Shown in pieces: positions 1-10,962 of a stretch of DNA of 64,000 nucleotides (its first letter is position 1; every line of letters starts with the position of its first letter). Both the position numbers and the translations under genes were made by a program. The DNA lies in the NCBI GenBank assembly GCA_963853835.1, contig OY970832.1:37108063-37172062 (forward strand), in the 5' to 3' direction. The DNA is from Calendula officinalis. Its lineage: Eukaryota; Streptophyta; Magnoliopsida; Asterales; Asteraceae. The notes beneath the pieces were generated by a model. It was not told where the DNA came from. It did no database searches and saw nothing but the letters and a program-made list of their open reading frames with translations.

Positions 1-3000
1 CCGAGGTTGAAGTTCGGGCCGAAAATGAAGTTCGGGCCGGGAACAGTGAAGAGTTCGGGCCGAACTTGTTCTTGGCAGTGACGAACGAACCAGCTATTTT
101 GGTTACTCGTGGGCGTGGAACGGACACCCGAGTTGAAAGTTATGAATGTTTTAGTATAGCACCTTTTGTCACACAATCTTGGATATTGAAGAGTTACGGC
201 CGAAGAGGGATGTTCGGGCCAAAGTGGTGTTCGGGCCGAAGTGGTGTTCGGGGCGAAGTGGTGTTCGGGCCGAAGTTCGGTGTTCGGGCCGAGGATGATG
301 TTCGGGCCGATGTTGAAGTTCGGGCCGAGGTCGGAGTTCGGGCCGAGGTTGAAGTTCGGGCCGAGGTTGAAGTTCGGACCGAAAATGATGTTCGCGCCGG
401 GAACAGTGAAGAGTTCGGGCCGAACTTGTTCTTGACAGTGACGAACGAACCAGTTATTTTGGTTACTCGTGGGCGTGAAACGGGCACCCGAGCTGAAAGT
501 TATGAATGTTTTAGTATAGCACCTTTTGTCACACATATCTTGGATATTGAATAGTTCGGGCCGAAGAGGGATGTTCGGGCCGAAGTGGTGTTCGGGCCGA
601 AGTGGTGTTCGGGCCGAAGTGGGATGTTCGGGCCGAAGTGGTGTTCGGGCTGAAGTTCGGTGTTCGGGCCGAGGATGATGTTCGGGCCGAGGTCAGAGTT
701 CGGGCCGAGGTCGGAGTTCGGGCCGAGGTTGAAGTTCGGGCCGAAAATGAAGTTCGGGCCGGGAACAGTGAAGAGTTCGGGCCGAACTTATTATTGGCAG
801 TGACGAACGAACCGGCTATTTTGGTTACTCGTGGGCGTGAAACGGACACCCGAGCTGAAAGTTATGAATGTTTTAATATAGCACCTTTTGTCACACAATC
901 TTGGATATTGAAGAGTTCGGGCCGAAGAGGGATGTTCAGGCCGAAGTGTTGTTCGGGCCTATGTGGGATGTTCGGGCCGAAGTGGTGTTCTGGCCGAAGT
1001 TTGGTGTTCGGGCCGAGGATGATGTTCGGGCCGAGGTTGAAGTTCGGGCCGAGGTCGGAGTTCGGGCCGAGGTTGAAGTTCGGGCCGAGCTTGAAGTTCG
1101 GGCCGAAAATGAAGTTCGGGCCGGGAACAGTGAAGAGTTCGGGCCGAACTTGTTCTTGGCAGTGACGAACGAACCAACTATTTTGGTTACTCGTGGGCGT
1201 GAAACGGACACCCGAGCTGAAAGTTATGAATGTTTTAGTATAGCACCTTTTGTCACACAATCTTGGATATTGAAGAGTTCGGGCCGAAGAGGGATGTTCG
1301 GGCCGAAGTGGTGTTCGGGCCGAAGTGGGATGTTCGGGCCGAAGTGGTGATCGGTCCGAAGTGGTGTTCGGGCCGAAGTTCGGTGTTCAGGCTGAGGATG
1401 ATGTTCGGGCCGAGGTCGGAGTTCGGACCGAGGTGGAAGTTCGGGCCGAGGTTGAATTTCGGGCCGAGGTTGAAGTTCGGGCCGGGAACAGTGAAGAGTT
1501 CGGGCCGAACTTGTTCTTGGCAGTGACGAACGAACCAGCTATTTTGGTTACTCGTGGGCGTGAAACGGACACCCGAGCTGAAAGTTATGAATGTTTTAGT
1601 ATAGCACCTTTTGTCACACAATCTTGGATATTGAAGAGTTCGGTCCGAAGAGGGATGTTCAGGCCGAAGTAGTGTTCGGGCCGAAGTGGGATGTTCGGGC
1701 CGAAGTGGTGTTCGGGCCGTAGTGGTGTTCGGGCCGAGGATGATGTTCGGGCCGAGGTTGAAGTTCTGGCCGAGGTCGGAGTTCGGGCCGAGGTTGAATT
1801 TCGGGCCGAGGTTGAAGTTCGGGCCGAAAATGAAGTTCGGGCCGGGAACAGTGAAGAGTTCGGGCCGAACTTGTTCTTGGCAGTGACGAACGAACCAGCT
1901 ATTTTGGTTACTCGTGGGCGTGGAACGGACACCCGAGTTGAAAGTTATGAATGTTTTAGTATAGCACCTTTTGTCACACAATCTTGGATATTGAAGAGTT
2001 ACGGCCGAAGAGGGATGTTCGGGCCAAAGTGGTGTTCGGGCCGAAGTGGTGTTCGGGGCGAAGTGGTGTTCGGGCCGAAGTTCGGTGTTCGGGCCGAGGA
2101 TGATGTTCGGGCCGATGTTGAAGTTCGGGCCGAGGTCGGAGTTCGGGCCGAGGTTGAAGTTCGGGCCGAGGTTGAAGTTCGAACCGAAAATGATGTTCGC
2201 GCCGGGAACAGTGAAGAGTTCGGGCCGAACTTGTTCTTGACAGTGACGAACGAACCAGTTATTTTGGTTACTCGTGGGCGTGAAACGGGCACCCGAGCTG
2301 AAAGTTATGAATGTTTTAGTATAGCACCTTTTGTCACACATATCTTGGATATTGAATAGTTCGGGCCGAAGAGGGATGTTCGGGCCGAAGTGGTGTTCGG
2401 GCCGAAGTGGTGTTCGGGCCGAAGTGGGATGTTCGGGCCGAAGTGGTGTTCGGGCTGAAGTTCGGTGTTCGGGCCGAGGATGATGTTCGGGCCGAGGTCG
2501 GAGTTCGGGCCGAGGTCGGAGTTCGGGCCGAGGTTGAAGTTCGGGCCGAAAATGAAGTTCGGGCCGGGAACAGTGAAGAGTTCGGGCCGAACTTATTATT
2601 GGCAGTGACGAACGAACCGGCTATTTTGGTTACTCGTGGGCGTGAAACGGACACCCGAGCTGAAAGTTATGAATGTTTTAATATAGCACCTTTTGTCACA
2701 CAATCTTGGATATTGAAGAGTTCGGGCCGAAGAGGGATGTTCAGGCCGAAGTGTTGTTCGGGCCTATGTGGGATGTTCGGGCCGAAGTGGTGTTCTGGCC
2801 GAAGTTTGGTGTTCGGGCCGAGGTTGAAGTTCGGGCCGAGGTCGGAGTTCGGGCCGAGGTTGAAGTTCGGGCCGAGCTTGAAGTTCGGGCCGAAAATGAA
2901 GTTCGGGCCGGGAACAGTGAAGAGTTCGGGCCGAACTTGTTCTTGGCAGTGACGAACGAACCAACTATTTTGGTTACTCGTGGGCGTGAAACGGACACCC

Positions 3001-3232
3001 GAGCTGAAAGTTATGAATGTTTTAGTATAGCACCTTTTGTCACACAATCTTGGATATTGAAGAGTTCGGGCCGAAGAGGGATGTTCGGGCCGAAGTGGTG
3101 TTCGGGCCGAAGTGGGATGTTCGGGCCGAAGTGGTGATCGGTCCGAAGTGGTGTTCGGGCCGAAGTTCGGTGTTCAGGCTGAGGATGATGTTCGGGCCGA
3201 GGTCGGAGTTCGGACCGAGGTGGAAGTTCGGG
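1..3232 (+). repeat. Higher-order repeat, 5-mer, period about 1805 bp
   Basis: Positions 1-1445 match 1806-3232 unit for unit. Anchors pair 179/1984, 540/2345, 901/2706 (offset 1805) and 1263/3050 (offset 1787, one 18-bp sub-repeat lost in the second copy between 2815 and 2850). Private markers are shared: GAGTTACGGCCG after anchors 179 and 1984, CACACATATCTTGG before 540 and 2345, TTGAATAGTTCGG in those same units, and a GGCCTATGTGGG sub-repeat at 957 and 2762. Similarity stops at about 3233, where the downstream unit belongs to another type. The first copy is cut by the window edge. Confidence 0.9.
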
Positions 3233-4525
3233 CCGAGGTTGAAGTTTGGGCCGAAAATGAATTTCGGGCCGGGAACAGTGAAGAGTTCGGGCCGAACTTG
3301 TTCTTGGCAGTGACGAACGAGCTATTTTGGTTACTCGTGGGCGTGAAACGGACACCCGAGCTGAAAGTTATGAATGTTTTAGTATAGCACCTTTTGTCAC
3401 ACAATCTTGGATATTGAAGAGTTCGGGTCGAAGAGGGATGTTCGGGCCGAAGTGGTGTTCGGGCCGAAGTTCGGTGTGCGGGCCGAGGATGATGTTCGGG
3501 CCGAGGTTGAAGTTCGGGCCGAGGTCGGAGTTCGGGCCGAGGTTGAATTTCGGGCCGAGGTTGAAGTTCGGGCCGAAAATGAAGTTCGGGCCGGGAACAG
3601 TGAAGAGTTCGGGCCGAACTTGTTCTTGGCAGTGACGAACGAACCAGCTATTTTGGTTACTCGTGGGCGTGAAACGGACACCCGAGCTGAAAGTTATGAA
3701 TGTTTTACTATAGCACCTTTTGTCACACAATCTTGGATATTGAAGAGTTCGGGCCGAAGAGGGAAGTTCGGGCCGAAGTGGTGTTCGGGCCGAAGTGGTG
3801 TTCGGGGAGAAGTGGTGTTCGGGCCGAAGTTCGGTGTTTGGGCTGAGGATGATGTTCGGGCCGAGGATGAAGTTCTGGCCGAGGTCGGAGTTCGGGCCAA
3901 GGTCGGAGTTCGGGCCGAGGTTGAAGTTCGGGCCGAGGTTGAAGTTCGGACCGAAAATGAAGTTCGGGCCGAGAACAGTGAAGAGTTCGGGCCGAACTTG
4001 TTCTTGGCAGTGACGAACGAACCAGTTATTTTGGTTACTCGTGGGCGTGAAACGGACACCCGAGCTGAAAGTTATGAATGTTTTAGTATAGCACCTTTTG
4101 TCACACAATCTTGGATATTGAAGAGTTCGGGCCGAAGAGGGATGTTCGGGCCGAAGTGGTGTTCGGGCCGAAGTGGGATGTTCGGGCCGAAGTGGGATAT
4201 TCGGGCCGAAGTGGTGTTCGGGCCGAAGTGGTGTTCGGGCCGAAGTGGTGTTCGGGCCGAAGTTTGGTGTTCGGGCCGAGGATGATGTTCGGGCCGAGGT
4301 CGGAGTTCGGGCCGAGGTCGGAGTTCGGGCCGAGGTCGGAGTTCGGGCCGAGGTTGAAGTTCGGGCCGAAAATGAAGTTCGGGCCGGGAACAGTGAAGAG
4401 TTCGGGCCGACCTTGTTCTTGGCAGTGACGAACGAACCAACTATTTTGGTTACTCGTGGGCGTGAAACGGACACTCGAGCTGAAAGTTATGAATGTTTTA
4501 ATATAGCACCTTTTGTCACACAATC

Positions 4526-5984
4526 TTGGATATTGAAGAGTTCGGGCCGAAGAGGGATGTTCGGGCCGAAGTGGTGTTCGGGCCGAAGTGGTGTTCGGGG
4601 AGAAGTGGTGTTCGGGCCGAAGTTCGGTGTTCGGGCCGAGGATGATGTTCGGGCCGAGGATGATGTTCGGGCCGAGGTTGAAGTTCGGGCCGAGGTCGGA
4701 GTTCGGGCCGAGGTTGAATTTCGGGCCGAGGTTGAAGTTCGGGCCGGGAACAGTGAAGAGTTCGGGCCGAACTTGTTCTTGGCAGTGCCGAACGAACCAA
4801 CTATTTTGGTTACTCGTGGGCGTGAAACGGACACCCGAGCTGAAAGTTATGAATGTTTTAGTATAGCACCTTTTGTCACACAATCTTGGATATTGAAGAG
4901 TTCCGGCCGAAGAGGGATGTTCGGGCCGAAGTGGTGTTCGGGCCGAAGTGGTGTTCGGGCCGAAGTTCGGTGTTCGGGCTGAGGATGATGTTCGGGCCGA
5001 GGATGATGTTCGGGCCGAGGTCGGAGTTCGGGCCGAGGTCGGAGTTCGGGCCGAGGTTGAAGTTCGGGCTGAGGTTGAAGTTCGGGCCGAAAATGAAGTT
5101 CGGGTCGGGAACAGTGAAGAGTTCGGGCCGAACTTGTTCTTGGCAGTGACGAACGAACCAGCTATTTTGGTTACTCGTGGGCGTGAAACGGACACCCGAG
5201 CTGAAAGTTATGAATATTTTAGTATAGTACCTTTTGTCAAACAATCTTGGATATTGAAGAGTTCGGGCCGAAGAGGGATGTTCGGGCCGAAGTGGTGTTC
5301 GGGCCGAAGTGGTGTTCGGGCCGAAGTGGTGTTCGGGGAGAAGTGGTGTTCGGGCCGAAGTTCGCTGTTCGGGCCGAGGATGATGTTCGGGCCGAGGATG
5401 ATGTTCGGGCCGAGGTTGAAGTTCGGGCCGAGGTCGGAGTTCGGGCCGAGGTTGAATTTCGGGCCGAGGTTGAAGTTCGGGCCGGGAACAGTGAAGAGTT
5501 CGGGCCGAACTTGTTCTTGGCAGTGCCGAACGAACCAACTATTTTGGTTACTCGTGGGCGTGAAACCGACACCCGAGCTGAAAGTTATGAATGTTTTAGT
5601 ATAGCACCTTTTGTCACACAATCTTGGATATTGAAGAGTTCCGGCCGAAGAGGGATGTTCGGGCCGAAGTGGTGTTCGGGCCGAAGTGGTGTTCGGGCCG
5701 AAGTTCGGTGTTCGGGCTGAGGATGATGTTCGGGCCGAGGATGATGTTCGGGCCGAGGTCGGAGTTCGGGCCGAGGTCGGAGTTCGGGCCGAGGTTGAAG
5801 TTCGGGCTGAGGTTGAAGTTCGGGCCGAAAATGAAGTTCTGGTCGGGAACAGTGAAGAGTTCGGGCCGAACTTGTTCTTGGCAGTGACGAACGAACCAGC
5901 TATTTTGGTTACTCGTGGGCGTGAAACGGACACCCGAGCTGAAAGTTATGAATGTTTTAGTATAACACCTTTTGTCACACAATC
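4526..5984 (+). repeat. Higher-order repeat, dimer (721 and 738 bp)
   Basis: Units at 4526 and 4886 are duplicated as units 5247 and 5624. Shared rare features are GTGTTCGGGGAGAAGTGG, two successive AGGATGATG sub-repeats, GCAGTGCCGAACG in the core, and GAGTTCCGGCCG after anchors 4886 and 5624. The second dimer is 17 bp longer because it has one more 17-bp AAGTGGTG sub-repeat. Few substitutions separate the copies, so the duplication is recent relative to the divergence of neighbouring units. Confidence 0.88.
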
Positions 5985-6617
5985 TTGGATATTGAAGAGT
6001 TCGGGCCGAAGAGGGATGTTCGGGCCGAAGTGGTGTTCGGGCCGAAGTTCGGTGTTCGGGCCGAGGATGATGTCCGGGCCGAGGTCGGAGTTCGGGCCGA
6101 GGTCGAAGTTCGGGCCGAGAACAGTGAAGAGTTCGGGCCGAACTTGTTCTTGGCAGTGACGAACGAACCAGCTATTTTGGTTACTCGTGGGCGTGAAACG
6201 GACACCCAAGCTGAAAGTTATGAATGTTTTAGTATAGCACCTTTTGTCACACAATCTTGGATATTGAAGAGTTCGGGCCGAAGAGGGATGTTCGGGCCGA
6301 AGTGGTGTTCGGGCCGAAGTGGGATGTTCGGGCCGAAGTGGTGTTCGGGCCGAAGTGGTGTTCGGGCCGAAGTTCGGTGTTCGGGCCGAGGATGATGTTC
6401 AGGCCGAGGTTAAAGTTCGTGCCGAGGTCGGAGTTCGGGCCGAGGTTGATGTTCGGGCCGAAAATGAAGTTCGGGCCGGGAACAGTGAAGAGTTCGGTCC
6501 GAACTTGTTCTTGGCAGTGACGAACGAACCAGCTATTTTGGTTACTCGTGGGCGTGAAACGGACACCCGAGCTGAAAGTTATGAATGTTTTAGTATAACA
6601 CCTTTTGTCACACAATC

Positions 6618-6757
6618 TTGGATATTGAAGAGTTCGGGCCGAACTTGGTCTTGGCAGTGACGAACGAACCAGCTATTTTTGTTACTCGTGGGCGTGAAAC
6701 GGACACCCGAACTGAAAGTTATGAATGTTTTAGTATAGCACCTTTTGTCACACAATC
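6618..6757 (+). repeat. Core-only satellite unit (140 bp), copy 1
   Basis: The anchor is followed directly by TTCGGGCCGAACTTGG, so the whole 222-bp sub-repeat block is missing. The loss is exact at sub-repeat register: the first TTCGGGCCGA of the block is fused to the one that begins the core. Recombination or slippage between these two heads accounts for it in one step. Downstream, the core is otherwise intact. Confidence 0.9.
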
Positions 6758-7842
6758 TTGGATATTGAAGAGTTCGGGCCGAAGAGGGATGTTCGGGCCG
6801 AAGTGGTGTTCGAGCCGAAGTGGGATGTTCGGGCCGAAGTGGTGTTCGGGCCGAAGTTCGGTGTTCGGGCAGAGGATGATGTTCGGGCCGAGGTTGAAGT
6901 TCGGGCCGAGGTCGGAGTTCGGGCCGAGGTTGAAGTTCGGGCCGAGCTTGAAGTTCGGGCCGAAAATGAAGTTCGGGCCGGGAACAGTGAAGAGTTCGGG
7001 CCGAACTTGTTCTTGGCAGTGCCGAACGAACCAACTATTTTGGTTACTCGTGGGCGTGAAACGGACACCCGAGCTGAAAGTTATGAATGTTTTAGTATAG
7101 CACCTTTTGTCACACAATCTTGGATATTGAAGAGTTCGGGCCGAAGAGGGATGTTCGGGCCGAAGTGGTGTTCGGGCCGAAGTGGGATGTTCGGGGAGAA
7201 GTGGTGTTCGGGCCGAAGTTCGGTATTCGGGCCGAGGATGATGTTCGGGCCGAGGTTGAAGTTCGGGCCGAGGTCGGATTCGGGCCGAGGTTGAAGTTCG
7301 GGCCGAGGTTGAAGTTCGGGCCGAAAATGAAGTTCGGGCCGAGAACAGTGAAGAGTTCGGGCCGAACTTGTTCTTGGTAGTGACGAACGAACCAGCTATT
7401 TTGGTTACTCGTGGGCGTGAAACGGACACCCGAGCTGAAAGTTATAAATGTTTTAGTACATCACCTTTTGTCACACAATCTTGGATATTGAAGAGTTCGG
7501 GCCGAAGAGGGATGTTCGGGCCGAAGTGGTGTTCGGGCAGAAGTGGGATGTTTGGGCCGAAGTGGTGTTCGGGCCGAAGTTCGGTGTTCGGGCTGAGGAT
7601 GATGTTCGGGCCGAGGTTGAAGTTCGGGCCGAGGTCGGAGTTCGGGCCGAGGTTGAAGTTCGGGCCGAGGTTGATGTTCGGGCCGAAAATGAAGTTCGGG
7701 CCGGGAACAGTGAAGAGTTCGGTCCGAACTTGTTCTTGGCAGTGACGAACGAACCAGCTATTTTGGTTACTCGTGGGCGTGAAACGGACACCCGAGCTGA
7801 AAGTTATGAATGTTTTAGTATAGCACCTTTTGTCACACAATC

Positions 7843-7982
7843 TTGGATATTGAAGAGTTCGGGCCGAACTTGGTCTTGGCAGTGACGAATGAACCAGCTA
7901 TTTTTGTTACTCGTGGGCGTGAAACGGACACCCGAGCTGAAAGTTATGAATGTTTTAGTATAGCACCTTTTGTCACACAATC
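7843..7982 (+). repeat. Core-only satellite unit (140 bp), copy 2
   Basis: Same structure as the unit at 6618 and sharing its private substitutions (AACTTGGTCTTGG, CTATTTTTGTTAC), so this is a copy of the same deletion event carried by a larger duplication and not a second independent loss. It differs from copy 1 at a few bases, for example ACGAATGAACC here. Confidence 0.9.
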
Positions 7983-10962
7983 TTGGATATTGAAGAGTTC
8001 GGGCCGAAGAGGGATGTTCGGGCCGAAGTGGTGTTCGGGCCGAAGTTCGGTTTTCGGGCCGAGGATGATGTCCGGGCCGAGGTTGAAGTTCGGGCCGAAA
8101 ATGAAGTTCGGGCCGGGAACAGTGAAGAGTTCGGGCCGAACTTGTTCTTGGCAGTGACGAACGAACCAGCTATTTTGGTTACTCGTGGGCGTGAAACGGA
8201 CACCCGAGCTGAAAGTTATGAATGTTTTAGTATACCACCTTTTGTCACACAATCTTGAATATTGAAGAGTTCGGGCCGAAGAGGGTTGTTCGGGCCGAAG
8301 TGGTGTTCGGGCCGAAGTGGAATGTTCGGGCCGAAGTGGTGTTCGGGCCGAAGTGGTGTTCGGGCCGAAGTTCGGTGTTCGGGCGGAGAATGATGTTCGG
8401 GCCGAGGTTGAAGTTCGGGCCGAGGTCGGAGTTCGGGCCGAGAACAGTGAAGAGTTCGGGCCGAACTTGTTCTTGGCAGTGACGAACGAACCAGCTATTT
8501 TGGTTACTCGTGGGCGTGAAACGGACACCCGAGCTGAAAGTTATGAATGTTTTCGTATAGCACCTTTTGTCACACAATCTTGGATATTGAAGAGTTCGGG
8601 CCGAAAAGGGATGTTCGGGCCGAAGTGGTGTTCTGGCCGAAGTGGTGTTCGGGCCGAAGTGGTGTTCGGGCCGAAGTTCGGTGTTCGGGCCGAGGATGAT
8701 GTTCGGGCCGAGGTTGAAGTTCGGGCCGAGGTCGGAGTTCGGGCCGAGGTTGAAGTTCGGGCCGAAAATGAAGTTCGGGCCGAGAACAGTGAAGAGTTTG
8801 GGCCGAACTTGTTCTTGCCAGTGACGAACGAACCAGTTATTTTGGTTACTCGTGGGCGTGAAACGGACACCCGAGCTGAAAGTTATGAATGTTTTAGTAT
8901 AGCACCTTTTGTCACACAATCTTGGATATTGAAGAGTTCGGGCCGAAGAGGGATGTTCGGGCTGAAGTGGTGTTCGGGCCGAAGTGGGATGTTCGGGCCG
9001 AAGTGGTGTTCGGGCAGAAGTGGTGTTCGGGCCGAAGTTCGGTGTTCGGGCCGAGGATGATGTTCGGGCCGAGGTCGGAGTTCGGGCCGAGGTTGAAGTT
9101 CGGGCCGAAAATGAAGTTCGGGCCGGGAACAGTGAAGAATTCGGGCCGAACTTGTTCTTGGCAGTGACGAATGAACCAGCTATTTTGGTTACTCGTGGGC
9201 GTGAAACGGACACCCAAGCTGAAAGTTATAAATGTTTTAATATAGCACCTTTTGTCACACAATCTTGGATATTGAAGAGTTCGGGACGAAGAGGGATGTT
9301 CGGGCCGAAGTGGTGTTCGGGCCGAAGTGGGATGTTCGGGCCGAAGTGGTGTTCGGGCCGAGGATGATGTTCGGGCCGAGGTCGGAGTTCGGGCCGAGGT
9401 CGGAGTTCGGGCCGAGGTTGAAGTTCGGGCCGAAAATGAAGTTCGGGCCGAGAACAGTGAAGAGTTCGGGCCGAACTTGTTCTTGGCAGTGACGAACGAA
9501 CCAGCTATTTTGGTTACTCGTGGGCGTGAAACGGACACCCGAGCCGAAAGTTATGAATGTTTTAATATAGCACCTTTTGTCACACAATCTTGGATATTGA
9601 AGAGTTCGGGCCGAAGAGGGATGTTCGGGCCGAAGTGGTGTTCGGGCCGAAGTGGGATGTTCGGGCCGAAGTGGTGTTAGGGCCGAGGATGATGTTCGGG
9701 CCGAGGTTGAAGTTCGGGCCGAGGTCGGAGTTCGGGCCGAGGTCGGAGTTCAGGCCGAGGTCGGAGTTCGGGTCGAGGTTGAAGTTCGGGCCGAAAATGA
9801 AGTTCGGGCCGGGAACAGTGAAGTCTTCGGGCCGAACTTGTTCTTGGAAGTGACGAACGAACCAGCTATTTTGGTTTCTCGTGGGCGTGAAACGGACACC
9901 CGAGCTGAAACTTATAAATGTTTTAATATAGTACCTTTTGTCACACAATCTTGGATATTGAAGAGTTCGGGCCGAAGAGGGATGTTCGGGCCGAAGTTGT
10001 GTTCGGGCCGAAGTGGGATGTTCGGGCCGAAGATGTGTTCGGGCCGAGGATGATGTTCGGGCCGAGGTTGAAGTTCGGACCGAGGTCGGAGTTCGGGCCG
10101 AGGTTGAAGTTCGGGCCGAGGTTGAAGTTCGGGCCGGAAATGAAGTTCGGGCCAGGAACAGTGAAAAGTTCGGGCCGAACTTGTTCTTGGCAGTGACGAA
10201 CGAACCAGCTATTTTGGTTACTCGTGGGCGTGAAACGGACACTCGAGCTGAAAGTTATGAATGTTTTAGTATAGCACCTTTTGTCACACAATCTTGGATA
10301 TTGAAGAGTTCGGGCCGAAGAGGGATGTCCGGGCCGAAGTGGTGTTCGGGCCGAAGTGGTGTTCGGGCCGAAGTTCGGTGTTCGGGACGAGGATGATGTT
10401 CGGGCCGAGGTAGAAGTTCGGGCCGAGGTTGAAGTTCGGGCCGAAAATGAAGTTCGGGCCGAGAACAGTGAAGAGTTCGGGCCGAACTTGTTCTTCGCAG
10501 TGACGAACGAACCAGTTATTTTGGTTACTCGTGGGCGTGAAACGGACACCCGAGCTGAAAGTTATGAATGTTTTAGTATAGCACCTTTTGTCACACAATC
10601 TTGGATATTGAAGAGTTCGGGCCGAAGAGGGATGTTCGGGCCGAAGTGGTGTTCGGGCCGAAGTGGGATGTTCGGGCCGAAGTGGTGTTCGGGCCGAAGT
10701 TCGGTGTTCGGGCCGAGAATGATGTTCGGGCCGAGGTCGGAGTTCGGGCCGAGGTCGGAGTTCGGGCCGAGGTCGGAGTTCGGGCCGAGGTTGCAGTTCG
10801 GGCCGAAAATGAAGTTCGGGCCGGGAACAGTGAAGAGTTCGGGCCGAACTTGTTCTTGGCAGTGACGAATGAACCAGCTATTTTGGTTACTCGTGGGCGT
10901 GAAACGGACACCCGAGCTGAAAGTTATGAATGTTTTAATATAGCACCTTTTGTCACACAATC

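Larger units (their letters stand above)
6257..7982 (+). repeat. Duplicated pair of a full unit plus a core-only unit
   Basis: Units 6257 (361 bp) and 6618 (140 bp) recur as 7481 (362 bp) and 7843 (140 bp), at an offset of about 1225 bp. Both pairs share GAGGTTGATG in the block, GAGTTCGGTCCGAACTTG at the core start, and a core-only unit with AACTTGGTCTTGG and CTATTTTTGTTAC. The two intervening units, 6758 and 7120, are of ordinary size and complete the period. Confidence 0.8.

Noticed and set aside
66..554. Recurrent frame through the core (begins FLAVTNEPAILVTRG) as a possible conserved protein
   Set aside because: The core is open in frames on both strands, and its common substitutions (GCT, GTT or ACT; AGT or AAT) change the residue. 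No sign of codon-level constraint by eye, and length changes in the blocks break the frame between units.
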